In this document: positions 12,071-23,639 of the stretch, piece after piece
Numbering within the stretch: position 1 is the first letter of the stretch
Layout: each line of letters starts with the position of its first letter
Assembly (NCBI GenBank): GCA_001931875.2
Contig: MSJH02000578.1
Coordinates: 1-64,000, forward strand
Reading direction: 5' to 3'
DNA from: Byssochlamys sp. IMV 00236
Taxonomy: Eukaryota > Ascomycota > Eurotiomycetes > Eurotiales > Thermoascaceae
DNA length: 64,000 nt
Program-made: the position numbers and the translations under genes
Notes under the pieces: model-generated
What the model saw: only the letters and a program-made list of their open reading frames with translations
The model's database searches: none
Told to the model about the DNA's origin: nothing

Positions 12071-15000
12071 ACTGCGTCCAGGTCGAGATAGAAGAGTCTC
12101 TACTCCGTATTAGCTATTTACACCCAACTGGCCGGTGCGTTCTCCAGCCAAGGAACCAGGGGGGCGCACCAGCCGCCCGTCAGCCAAACAGTCATCTTTA
12201 TCAGCCGATCCGTGGAGTTTGCCCCTGGCCGTCTTTGCCCGTTTGGATGTTTAGTCGCTCTGCTTCCAAGGTCTGTGGCGGCATCTCAGCACGTAGCTCG
12301 ACGCGGTTTCTGAGCTTTTTTTGTCCGGGTTGCAGCGGGTTGAATTGTTCGTCGGCCGTGTTGAGCTCCACCCCTTAAACCAACTGACTGAGATAGACTT
12401 GCTAATGCAGATATGGTGGTCAAGGCGACTATAATCATCAATGATTGATTGCTGGCTCATTGCCACTTGCACCCAACTGATGTGCAGCTCATCATAAGGA
12501 CTTTCATAATGTGTTCGTTGAAAGTGATAGACCACGCACAGCGGACCCTGATGTTTCAGCTGCAACCAACACCATGGAATTGATTGATCGCATCCAACCG
12601 CAGTGGGCTGTCGCAGGTGATAACTTACACGCAGGTGGATGAACCCACCCCCACAATGACAGCATCGACAGTCGACCAAGATAGCCGGCTTTGAGGCCAA
12701 GCAGACCGTTCTCAGATACCGTTGACCAACAAGAAACGGCGGCCTCGCACACTAGCAGCAACGGCAGAATCATAGAATATCCATCTCATGTGTGCATCGC
12801 GCAATCCTGATGACTGTGGAAGTCAAGATAAGAGGCAAATGAACAAGTAATAACAGTCTTTGGCGTGTATCATTCCAACTGTTCGCCTGCCCGGGGTGAC
12901 ACGTACTCGGCCATGTCGATCGCAGTCTGGACAATGCACAGGCAAACAGGGTCTAGAACTCTGATCTCCATCGGTTACGTCTGACCTGGTGGGAATGCTC
13001 TCAGGGTCAATTAAACCGAAATGATTATTATATCTTGGAATTGTTACCCATGGGACGACTCTGGATGCCTGTTTCATGTCGACTCTGTGCCAATTGTTGA
13101 TGAGAACAGAGCGCTTTGTCCACATTGAATGAACCTGGCGATCGGATGGACACGGAGCTGCTAACCTCCGCATCTAGACTCGGCCAGCTTGGTTACAGGG
13201 ATCTCGAACGAACTAGACCAATCTGCAGCAATCTCGATGCGGCAGTCTACATTCGTCCGCGATGCAACCTGCAATCCTGGTCCGACCACATGAAGCAGAA
13301 TTTTGAATCTCAACATCTCACTCGAACAGCGATTCCTTTCTTCTTTGCTTCTTTTTTTTATTCGATGGCTCCATCATGGGGATTGAGGAGCTGGTTCGAT
13401 ATTCAAAGCCGCGATCTGCGACTGGATCTATCAAATTCTATTGAGTGACAGAGAAGCCGCCACGCAATCGCAGGGATTAGCTTATGCACAGTTCGATGGG
13501 CATTCCAGAATGCGATGCAAGCTCAATGCCGATTTTCAAGACAGAGAAGATATCTATGATACGCAGGACCAGCCTTTCTCCGATTTATTGACCATCTCCA
13601 TAGCGTGCTCTCTTCCCCTAGATTATGCTTTATACTGATCTAGTCAAGGTTGTACTGTACAGCATAGTATGCATCGGACTCGCTGTATCGAACAATTAGC
13701 AGTGCTTTCCAATGACAACAGCTACATGTTTTAGCCTGACTTACCGCCAGTCCGGAATACCTTCGAGTAAAAGCACAACATGCCACGGTTCGTCTATTTT
13801 ACATTTCCTACACAAGGCAGGAAAAGTCCTATCAAGCTCTACTCGTTTTAAGAATACCCAGAAGGTAGAACAATAGATAGTTTATCGTTTTCCAAAAAGC
13901 GCAGTGAAAACCTAGGCCAAAGTAGAAGCTATTAATATTTTTCTAAAGCCTAATTCCTACCCTCTCATATAATACTGTATAACCGCATATGTTGCCTGAT
14001 CATGACACTGTCCGCAGGCCATTTGTTAATTGAGATAGAGAACTACAAATAGCCTCAGTATCGACCTTCTTCCTAAGATATCCAGCCCCTAAGAGATTGA
14101 GGCAAAGGATATCAGATGTCTCTGAAGTCGGGATTTTATGACTGTATTTTCCATTCACGATATTTCCTCTCATACCTTGCCAGAAGTGATTGGATTGTGC
14201 ATCCATTGAGACTATACATATATTTCCTGTTAAGAAACCAAGGAAAGGCACTTGATCTAACATGGATTCGAGGCACTAATAACATGGCAATCTAGCATGC
14301 TCTGCATCGCAATGTAATCACAATTTCCATTGCTGTAATTCCACGCAATAATGAAGATAGATCGAGATAAAAATAACAAATACACACCGCAACGACAACA
14401 ACAAGCGCAACTCGAACTAATCGACATTGTAAATTGAGCAAAATATATAGCTCCCTTTCTTTACTACCTGAGTAACAGTATCTACTTAGATATTCCCCGG
14501 TCATCATAATCATATCCCTTCAGCTTATCCCCAACCTCTCCATTTTTTCTTTTTTCTCTCTCTCTTTTACATGCATCAAATCACGCCACATCTCGACTTT
14601 TCCCCCACGATTCTGAATCGTTGTTTCACTTTCTGCACAGCTCGCTTATCCGTCCAACCGACCGACTAAAGTAAGTACTAGAAAAGAAGCAATCTACCGC
14701 ACTAGCCATTGATAATATCAAGACAAATAGAAATGCAGAAGCACGAGTCTAATCCATATGATAAACTGCATGGTGGATAAAAAGCAAAAAAGAAGAAAGA
14801 GCTTAGCATGTCTACCCCACATTCAGTCAGTAGATACTACATAGGTGGTGACTACATAGACTATAAGTAGCTTAATCTAAACTAGGTGTGTGGCTCCACT
14901 GGCCTTGTATATCAATGCCGTTTAGAGTAGGGGAATTGACATTCTCTAGGTAACTGTATTCAGTTATCTTGCTTTTTATCACCTCTTTGTTTGTCAAAAT

Positions 15001-15341
15001 AAAAGGGAGAAAAAAAAAGGATAGGGAAAGTACCAGAGACGCATGAGATGAAGAAGAAGAAAGAGAAAGAAAAAAAAAACGTCTCAAGTTCCAGATATCC
15101 CTTCCTTCATGATTTTGTATGTATATAGAATTGCAGATTCACTAAACTACCTACGATCTACAGCTGTAGGTTTCTTCAAGACTCAAGTAAAATACAACTA
15201 CCCTACCAGATGTACTGTACAGTATAGGTATACTATGTACCCTGTTCCTTTACACATATAGTAGGATAGTCCTATAATCCCACCAATTTACTCCACAGAT
15301 AACCAGATCAGAGCCAACCATTACTTATCGTGGTATTCGCG

Positions 15342-15360
15342 CTAACTAACTAACTAACTA
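15342..15360. repeat. (CTAA)n tandem repeat
   Basis: About five CTAA units in AT-rich DNA. A related GTTA/GCTA tract lies 280 bp away. Seen directly. Confidence 0.85.
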
Positions 15361-15633
15361 ATAGCTAAATCCCCAGTCCCCGACCCCTCTAGTTATGGTA
15401 TGGTACTAAGTGGACACCTACAGTACTCCGACCCCAGAAAATATGGTACGTACCATACATAAACAAAAAAAATCCCCCACATTCCATCTTTCCGTGGAGA
15501 TTTTACCATTCATTCCCCCTCTCTCACGCATCGAGTTCAGCTGATTACGTATAGTATGGTATGTAGATCTGCGAAGCAAGACGTCCATCCATCCACTCGT
15601 CCATTAATATTAACAATACCATCTCTCGTACTC

Positions 15634-15660
15634 GTTAGTTAGCTAGTTAGCTAGCTAGCT
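15634..15660. repeat. GTTA/GCTA tetranucleotide tract
   Basis: Alternating GTTA and GCTA units that are locally self-complementary (AGCT, TAGCTA). Seen directly; could fold as short hairpins. Confidence 0.8.
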
Positions 15661-16472
15661 ACAACTTACTACCTAGGTAGTTACTGCAACTGCAGCTGCC
15701 AAATGTCCCCTACAAGGATACATGGATCAAATGCAGTGTTTACTAAATGAAGTAAGTGCAGTACCCTATATTATTATTGATGACTTCTTTTTGGCAGGTA
15801 TAGTTAGTAATATACTCCTTTTACCCCGCACGCGGTGTCTTCACCGCCTGTCCACTGTCCCAAGTTCAAGTGAGTTGTGATTGTGGATGCGCGATAGAAC
15901 TGGTCATGTGATGAGCGATGAGCTTATTTTCGGGAGGAGATCCTTTTGATCCGTTGTTTTGCGGAGGTGGAATGTATGCGGCTTGAGATGGGTGGTCATG
16001 GGGTGGTTCCGAGTCGGCTAATGTGGCTGTATGCTGGCGTCGCGATACGGGGTGATAAGCTAAGGCTGCTTAGATAGGTAGTGTTGCTTCTCGGGAGTTT
16101 CGAGCTTGTATGTACGTACTACCTAATGTTTTGGATAATTCGTAGATATTCGATTTAAAGAGGATAGTGAAAATGGTATATCGAGTAGATTCAATTTCAA
16201 ATGAGATCCTCAAAACTGGATCCGGCTGAGGGCAGTAGTCAACCACAGAATGAAAATCTCACGGGTTCTCTGACCTGACCCTTAAGACAGTGCTTCCTGC
16301 ATTTCCTATCCCGCTAAAGAGAGAACGCTCATAATAAAACAAGTGGAACGGAGGCAACCGGTCACAGGAGAACAAAAGGGGCAAGGATCAACAAATTGAC
16401 ATTATCGCTAGGAACGGGAGGGGAAAAAAAAATAAAAGAGAGATTCGTCACAGGAAACCACCACGTCGCCGC

Positions 16473-17344
16473 TCACTTGCGCTGACTAGTCTGTTTGGGT
16501 CCTAAAATGTCATCCACGATGCCACTCCACAGATCCCGTAAGATGCCAGTCTCTTGCGATTGTCCGTTGTTCTGAGCCCGGATGGCGTTGCCCCGAGACT
16601 TTCCGACAGCCTCGGTCAGCGAGAAGGGATCGATGTCCACGGCGTGATTGTCGACTACGTCGCTCATGACACTCACAGCCGAGTCCGACGACAGCTCGCC
16701 GACCGCGTGGACCTGAGGCTTCATCGGTGAGACGTAGTCGGTCTGTGTCTCGATCTTGTGTCCGTAGTTATCGGGGAAGGTCGGGATGCGGGGACCGCTG
16801 ACGGAGGGGGTTGCGTCGACATCAGCCATCGAGGGCATATAGGCAAAGTCAATGGTGGATGAATCGTGGACGGCCTTGCTGGCGCGCGAGGTGTTGAACT
16901 GGCGGGTGCTGCAAAGAGTCAAGGTTAGCGGGAGTCCGCCGCATTGCGCTCCGTTCCAAGATGGAAACATACCCGCTGAATGCGCTGCCATCGATTCTTC
17001 TCATGGCGATGCTGAAAGCACGCGATTGGAGCATGTCATGGTTGTTGAGGCGGTCAACAAGCTAATGCGGTCGTGATGTCAGCATCTCTGGCTTTGTTGT
17101 CGGAACTGTTGAGACGCATTGAACGTACCTCGTCCTTGCTGCCAGCGGATCCTATCCGTCTCTTCTGGCACTCTGCCTTCAGGTCTGCAAGAGTGCGGGT
17201 AGCATATAGTGTCGTCTTGTCCGCTGCGTTGGCGGGCTGCGCGGATTGAGCGCCTGTGATATGGAGGGAACGGCGCAGAGGCGCAGAGTGCAGCTGGGAC
17301 AGCGCGCGCAGGGCACGCAGGGAGGTTGATCGAGGAGCAGCCAT
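16473..17344 (-). CDS. SAP-domain protein, probably mitochondrial (Aim34-like)
   Basis: Three exons keep frame: 17344-17129, 17061-16973 and 16908-16473, giving 246 residues. The N-terminus is Arg/Ser/Ala-rich with almost no acidic residues up to about residue 40, a good mitochondrial presequence. A SAP motif follows at about residues 50-80: TLADLKAECQKRRIGSAG, then after intron 1 LVDRLNNH. SAP motifs bind nucleic acid in many nuclear proteins, but a single SAP after a presequence matches fungal Aim34-type mitochondrial proteins whose role is unclear. The C-terminal half is polar without a recognised fold. The Aim34 assignment is by layout and motif only. Confidence 0.75.
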
Positions 17345-18811
17345 TGAGATGAATGTGTAGGAAATTAAGATAACGATACGACGGAATCGATGAGCCTATA
17401 GCTTGCGCGATGCAATGAGTAACGTGGACAGTGTCGAGCTGCAGGTGTATGGTAGTAGTAGTAATGAGGTGTATGAGGTGTAGGAGCTTCGAGAAGAAAT
17501 AAATAATAATGGCAATCGTGGTAGGCAACAAAATATCAGGAGGGGGGAAATAAGCAATATAACTAATTATCACTTACTGTCAGGGAGAGTCTAGACTAGC
17601 GTAAGCTGATCGAAACGGGACACCGAGACGTGGTTCCGGTCAACTTTTGGATGCTTGCGGTAAAGTGTTGGGGAGAGCTGCGATAACTGATCAGTAAGGC
17701 AGCCCAGAAACTTGGCGGTCTGGCCAGGGAGAGACTATCGAAGCCACGAGTGGACATTGTTTGATATCACAGACATACCTGTGCTGGTGGTGAGACAGTA
17801 TTCTGCGAGCTCCGGTCTTGGTCGTGCGCAGGAGTGGTGTTTCTTTCTCAACAGGGGTTGAGGCTAGGGAAGCTTGGCTGTTGTCTCTCTTTTGCTTTTT
17901 GCAGTGTGTCTGTATGGATTATTGGAAATACGGAGCGGAAAAGATCTCAGATCAAAGTAGCCACGAGATGTTTGGAACGGACCTCCTGGCTCCTTTTAAG
18001 GCGTGAGACGTGACTACGAGCGGGACAGGAATATGTAATCGAGTACGGAGCAGTTTTACTAATTACACAGCTCTAGAGAAGAGCAGATCGAACATTCCCA
18101 TGACCAACAATAATCTTCCACCGGCACAATTGCTCTCTCACCAGCCGTGTGGGTGTCGACAGCCACCATATCTAGAGTACTCCGGATGGGACGATCATTG
18201 GCCGCTCCGGAGCGTTATGGGATGGAGATCCATGGAGATCCAGGATGACGCCAGCAAAGAGTTTCTCGTTGTCTCTGTGTCTGTTCGCTTTCCATCCATC
18301 CATTTATCCACCCATAGTCTATTCATCTCCCCAGGCGGGGATAAGGGGGGAATGCAGCAGCTTCATCCGTGAACCAGCAACAGCAGATTGTCGCGTTGAT
18401 CCAGCAGGGCGGAGGAAGCTCTCCCCAGACAAGCCAGACGTTGGCGTTCCCTGGCGATCCGGTGGGCCAATCACGTTGGGGATCTGGCCCGCATTACTCT
18501 AGACTCGTTGAGGAACAGGGGTCCCCGGAGTGGGGCAACTTGCTTCTGGAAGGGGAAGCGGTGAGGGGATGATCAGATCATGAGGGGGAACTCAATGGAA
18601 GTGGAAGCATCCCTAGTAGTACTTCAAGCAACCAGTGGTGGTCGTCTTGTACTCTGCACTCTCCGCAGAGCCAGAGCCTACTCCAAATATGACGGACTAA
18701 CAGTGGTGCTGCTACTTTCGTCCATCTATATACTCCCTATGGTAGATAGTAGTAGATACCAGACACTCACGAAGAACAACGGAGAGTTTCTCCAGATTAT
18801 TAACAGCTCTC

Positions 18812-18835
18812 TCCGGTGGCGGCCGCTCCACCGGA
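18812..18835. repeat. Perfect inverted repeat, 8-bp arms
   Basis: TCCGGTGG, an 8-base spacer containing a NotI-type core, then CCACCGGA. The arms are perfectly complementary. It lies about 1.5 kb upstream of the SAP-domain gene start. It could be a binding site for a dimeric zinc-cluster factor or a hairpin; no evidence decides. Confidence 0.8.
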
Positions 18836-19059
18836 TCCTTCCGGAGTTGCGACTGGTCTCCCCAAGCATCGACAGGTCACGTGAAGACCCTGACTCACCT
18901 CGCCGGTGACGCAGCACGATGCCATCTGCCCGAGGCACGACTAGAGTATACTACTAGAGGATCACTGTACTCCGGAGACTACTCCATAGTTAAAAAGCTC
19001 CGAGATGCAACGGGGTGCTTATTTCCGGAAGACGGAAGGCTTGAAGAACAACTCATCAT

Positions 19060-19075
19060 CCCCGGTCGTCCGGGG
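19060..19075. repeat. Inverted repeat CCCCGG-N4-CCGGGG
   Basis: Perfect six-base arms around the spacer TCGT. The spacing differs from the Leu3 site (CCGG-N2-CCGG) but it is the same kind of everted CGG layout used by Zn2Cys6 regulators. Function not shown. Confidence 0.75.
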
Positions 19076-19736
19076 AGTGGGGATCAGATGGAAAGATGGA
19101 AAGAAATCATGAAGAAAATAAAATAGAATTTAAGAAAAATTAAAAAATTAAAAAAAAAAAAGAGGACGTCTCTACTGATCGGTTCGCCGTAATCAGTAGA
19201 TAACCCGTTTCGATCGACGAATTTCCTGCATTATTTGATCCATCTCACGGTCTTTACCCGGTCCTGGATCAGATGGGGACCTTCGGACCAAGCTCGGACT
19301 TTTCGATGAGTGGGGGAATGGATCTTTCTGAAAGTAGGAGAAAGCTGTGTCTGTCTCTTGACTCTCTTCAATCAAAAGTGCAGCATATAGACTTTCCGCT
19401 GGGCCTCGGCATCTGGTGTGAGACGTCTCAGGAGTCAGGACAGAGTGTAGATGGCATGACCTCGGTGCTGTCGTCACCGGAGTTGATGTCTGCCTCGATC
19501 CGTTGTGGTCAGATTCGAATCGACTTTCGATTCTGGCGGCAGCGTCGGGGACGAAACAACCGGGAACATTACTGATCATACAGCCTCTTTGTTCCATCCT
19601 ACTCTGTTCGATAATACTCATACAGCCTCTACTTTAACTACCAATCTTGCGCACGCTTCAAAGTAGAACAGAACCAATCAGCAAATGACAACATATAAGA
19701 TGACCAATCATAGCCCTCTCTCTATTGTGTATCTGT

Positions 19737-21392
19737 CTACAATTTGGACGCCAACTGCCGTCCACGACCTCGAGCAACAGCCCGAGCATACGGATGCGAG
19801 CGAGAACCTGGTACCAGATGGTCTACGTCGCCCGTGTTGAGCAGATCTGGAGTGGCTTGGTCAAGGCTTGTGATACCCGTGTTTCTCATGGCAGTCTCAA
19901 GCTCATCGCGCATAACTGTTCGATCGTTAGCCAAGAGTCTCAGGAAGAACGCAACATGAGGACATACTATCTATCAAGTGCTCGACACCTTCCTGGCCAT
20001 AGTTCGTGGCGAAGAGCATACTGCGCCCCATACCGACAGCAGTAGCCCCGAGACAGACGGCCTTCAGGATGTCTGTACCACGTCGGATGCCGCTGTCGAC
20101 GTAGACCTCCATCCTGTCAAAGATCTCAGGGCAACGCTTGTGAAGCTCCAGGAGGGTGATGATGGACGGTGGACTGGTGTCGAGGTTCCGGCCACCGTGG
20201 TTACTGAGGAGGATACCGTCCAAGCCAGCCTCCATAGCCAGGATGGCATCGTCGGCCGACATGACGCCCTTCAGACAGACGGGTAGATGCGTGTGTTCCC
20301 TGACCCAGACCAAGTCTGCCCATGTCAGGCCAGGATCGATGAAACCAGCCATCACGCGTCCCAAACCGCCGCCCTTCTTGTCGTTGGACGCTTTTGCTGG
20401 TGCCATTGGAACTGACAGACTCTCATCAGCCTTTACACGTTCATCTGCTTCACGTTTGCCTGGCCAAGCAGCGTCCACCGTGACGAAGATCGCTTTGATG
20501 TTGGGATTGTTCGAGCATTGACGGAGCAGCGCTGCGGACTTCTGTCGATCTCTGTTTACATATAACTGAAAGAAGAAATTTCCAGATGGCGCAGCCGCGG
20601 CTAGTTCTTCCATGTTGTATGAGGAGTTGTTCGATATCTAATACCCCCACAGTAAGCTGAATGCCTTCTCAGAGACTTGCGACTGGTGAGAACTTACTCC
20701 TTGCATGATACCTTTACTCTGACATGCTCTTGCAATGGCACATTCTCCGTCAGAGTGAATCAGTTTCGCCATAGCTGCGGGCGACACAAACAGAGGAAGA
20801 CTGCTGTCAATCCCGAGAATCTTTGTCCGCGTATCGACGGAGCGCACGTTACGCAGGACCCGAGGGCGAAACAAGATCCGATCAAAGCAAGACTTGTTGG
20901 CATCTCTAGTGATGAGATCCGTCGCTGCACTGGAATAAAAGGCCCATGTCTTCTTGGTAGCTGTCTTCGAGGCGACGAGCTCGAAATCATGCGAATTGAT
21001 CAAGGTTTCCAGCGGTGGCTTTTCATTGTCCAGCACCACCTTTGGGTTTTCTATTGGAGGTTGTTTAACCCACTCTTCATCGATAGTGGAAGCATCCAGA
21101 GTGCCCTTCAACTTGTCTGGATTTAGGTTATCCCTCAGAACGTTGGGGGCATGGATTTCGGAATAGGCCTTGGTGGCATCGCGGCCCGCGTACTTCAAAA
21201 TAACTGTTCACATGCTTAGTGGGCATAGACGGAAAGATTCACGAGGTATTATTCTCACTAGCAGATCCTCCAGGATGCTCTTCAAGAAAGTCTGTCACAT
21301 CCCAAACTTGACCGTCTACCACAATCCAACAATCTGCAGGAGTGGCATGCTGCGAGACTTCCTGCGCAGATACCAACTTAGATTGAGCCATC
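19737..21392 (-). CDS. CYB2: Flavocytochrome b2-like 2-hydroxyacid dehydrogenase with PTS1
   Basis: Cytochrome b5 domain fused to an FMN 2-hydroxyacid dehydrogenase barrel, the layout of yeast L-lactate:cytochrome c oxidoreductase (Cyb2). Four exons: 21392-21259, 21203-20698, 20637-19978 and 19915-19737; 492 residues. Cytochrome b5: WDVTDFLEEHPGGSA with the first heme His, and the second heme His in AYSEIHAPN (about residue 67). Barrel: FVSPAAMAKL, GISNNSSYNMEEL, FFFQLYVN, VCLKGVMS with the conserved Lys, LLSNHGGRNLD with the catalytic His and Arg, and VDSGIRRG. The protein begins directly with the heme domain (MAQSKLVSAQEVS) and so lacks the long presequence of yeast Cyb2. It ends in SKL, a canonical type 1 peroxisomal signal. 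The native electron acceptor is therefore uncertain. Confidence 0.92.
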
Positions 21393-22473
21393 TCTTGTGA
21401 GATGGCAAGCTAATGAGATCGAAAGCAGTCCAGGATAGTTCTCGAAAACCCCCAGGCTAGGGTCACGCTTGTCGGTGTCCAAGGTAATACTTAGTACCTG
21501 GTGAATACACCTGCTTTTCCTGGAAACCACGTCAACAAAGAACCAGCCGAGAAAGCAAGACACGTGTGCCTGTAGCTTTATAGAACGAGCGGAGATCCCG
21601 CCGTCTCGCGCGAGAAAATGCAAAGCCGTTGATTATAACGGATGGATCGCAACGTCCCTGCTAGAGAGATGATATGACGGCCAATGAAGCGACATGTATT
21701 TATTAAGTTCGGATCACCCCCGTGTCTGGACTCCGTAGCTGTGCCCATTTCTCAACTTCCATTCGCCCAGCCAGCACACCGCTTTCATAGGCGCATCGAG
21801 ACGGACAACATTGAAAAAGGCGGAGAGAGACAGACAATTCGCCATTTCGCCGGGATTTTCATATCTACAAGCGGGGCTCCCGCATTCTAGATCTAAAGAT
21901 AGCTAGCTAGCCCTTTGTGGGACTGTGAGGCAGAATCATCATGGGCTTTTAAAGATATATCAAAGAGAATATTCGAATCGATGTATCTTAAGAATCAGTT
22001 ATTTTCATTACTGATAATCATGAGAGGTATGCTGCTTACAAGAAAACGGATAATTACCACTCGTATTGTAATTGCCTCGGGCACAGAGTCGGCGCATCCC
22101 CGAACGCCGGCAGCGGACTTGTATGCGAGTGCTTAGCCACATGTGGATAAGCAACATGTGGCGGGAACATGTGGCTTGAACACCGTCGAATTAGCCGTAA
22201 TTATGTCAGACTCGGGCGAGCTTTCCCTACAACATAGGTGGATATACATGACTGGATGCAGGATATCTATATCTAATGCAGTTTCTCGTTGCCAGGAACA
22301 GTATTTTGAGGAGACCTTGGATTAAACCCACATCTCCCGTTTCCTGCTTAGGGTCCACAAAATCTGTCTGTGGATTATCGGCGCCCTTGAAGCATAATAA
22401 GACTGGAGTTCGTTTGAATATCCGAAGTTTTTCTTCTTTTTCGCACCTGCAAACTAGTGCTTCTGACTCAAAG
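21393..22473. other. Divergent intergenic region, CYB2-like / TatD
   Basis: About 1.08 kb holding both promoters. AT-rich from 21.9 to 22.1 kb. The motif ACATGTGG occurs several times between 22138 and 22171, partly as an inverted pair. No regulator assigned. Confidence 0.45.
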
Positions 22474-23639
22474 ATGAGTGAAACAACAAAGACGTTGAGA
22501 TATGTCGATGTAGGTTGATACGAATTCCTACTGTATGCTTTCTGTAACATGTAACTGACTGCGATCTCAGATTGGCATCAACCTTGGTGACCCTGTCTTC
22601 AGGGGCAGCTATAATGGCAAGCAAGTCCATGATGATGATCTAGCAGACATCATACAGCGCGCTCGTGAAGCTGGCTGCGAGAAGTTCATGGTGACTGGAT
22701 CTGATCTGGAAGAATCGCGGCATGCTGTACAACTTGCTCGTGATTATCGTACGTCTAATCCGTCCAACTGGGCTGAAAGGCGTCTCTAACATTTGTTTCC
22801 TTTAGCTGGGTTATGCTACGGTACTGTTGGAGTGCACCCCTGTCAGGCAAACCACTTCGACAAGCACCCAGGTGGCCCCTCCAAGTTGCTGGAAGAGCTG
22901 AAAGCCCTCGCCCTGGAAGCTAAAGAATCAGGTCTTGCCGTCGCTTTTGGTGAAATTGGACTCGACTATGACCGACTCTTCTTGAGCGCAAAAGAACCGC
23001 AACTGAAGTACTTTGAGGCTCAGCTAGATCTGGCTGTCGAGATCCAACTTCCGCTTTTCCTCCACTCGCGAGCGGCCAGTGAGGACTTCGAACGATTGCT
23101 TGCCTCTAGACTCGACAAATTGCCAAAGAAGGGCCTCGTTCACAGTTTTACGGGCACGGTGGAGGAGATGCAGAGGTTGGTTGCAATGGGTCTCGATATC
23201 GGTGTCAACGGATGTAGTATGAAGACGGAAGAAAACCTGGAAGTCGTAAAGGCGATTCCGTTGGACAGAATACAGATAGAGACTGATGGTCCCTGGGTAA
23301 GTACGGAGAAATCTGACATGGGAACTCTTTTGGCTGACAAGGTCCAGTGTGAGATTCGACCCTCACACGCCTCAGCGAAGTACCTACAAGGGGCCCCGGA
23401 GCTACCCAAGGCGGTTAAGAAGGAGAAGTTTCAGAAGGGATGCATGGTGAAGGGCAGAAATGAGCCTGTCGCCATCAGTCATGTTGCGCAAGTTATTGCC
23501 AACGTGAAGGGGATTTCAGTCGAGGAGGTCTGCGAAACGTAAGTCCCCAGTTTTCGAACGTTCTAAGGTCGTGACTGACATATCCAGTGCGTGGAATAAC
23601 TCGATAAAGATGTTCGGATTGGGCGTCAACTCCCCATAA
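22474..23639 (+). CDS. TatD-family metal-dependent DNase (TATDN1-like)
   Basis: TatD hydrolases are metal-dependent nucleases; eukaryotic TATDN1 acts on DNA in nucleus or cytosol. Four exons: 22474-22509, 22571-22748, 22806-23538 and 23588-23639; 332 residues, normal for the family. Motifs: [11 protein letters not shown] at the N-terminus, [10 protein letters not shown] (family GxHP), [11 protein letters not shown] (metal-binding Glu), [13 protein letters not shown] (metal His), LVHSFTGT (metal His) and [10 protein letters not shown] (catalytic Asp). The first strand of the family normally reads xDxHxH; here it reads VDIGINL, as is common in the TATDN1 branch. Start chosen at [12 protein letters not shown], eleven residues before the motif. 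Identification is strong. Confidence 0.93.

Larger units (their letters stand above)
11560..16472. other. 4.9 kb gene-free stretch
   Basis: Longest gap in the window. Open frames are short, lack domains and are not joinable by plausible introns. The part from about 13.6 to 16.2 kb is AT-rich with many short tandem and inverted tetranucleotide tracts (CTAA and GCTA types). The left part is nearer average composition and includes a GATGAA repeat at 12046-12070. It contains the promoter of the aspartic protease and the 3' region of the SAP-domain gene; nothing else could be assigned. Confidence 0.55.
17345..19736. other. 2.4 kb gap with clustered CCGG palindromes
   Basis: No gene reconstructed. 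It carries the promoter of the SAP-domain gene (left) and the terminator of the flavocytochrome gene (right). Between 18.18 and 19.08 kb there are many CCGG-centred palindromes: CTCCGGAG at 18205-18212 and 18970-18977, TTCCGGAA at 19023-19030, and two longer inverted repeats annotated separately. Confidence 0.55.

Noticed and set aside
12251..12773. 149- and 89-codon minus-strand frames in the long gap
   Set aside because: Rich in Cys, Trp and His with no recognisable motif, and no sensible introns join them; treated as chance.
18805..18840. Resemblance to a cloning-vector polylinker (NotI and BamHI type sites close together)
   Set aside because: Only about 14 bases match a common polylinker order, and the flanks differ. 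The local sequence is explained by a perfect inverted repeat. No other vector sequence is present.
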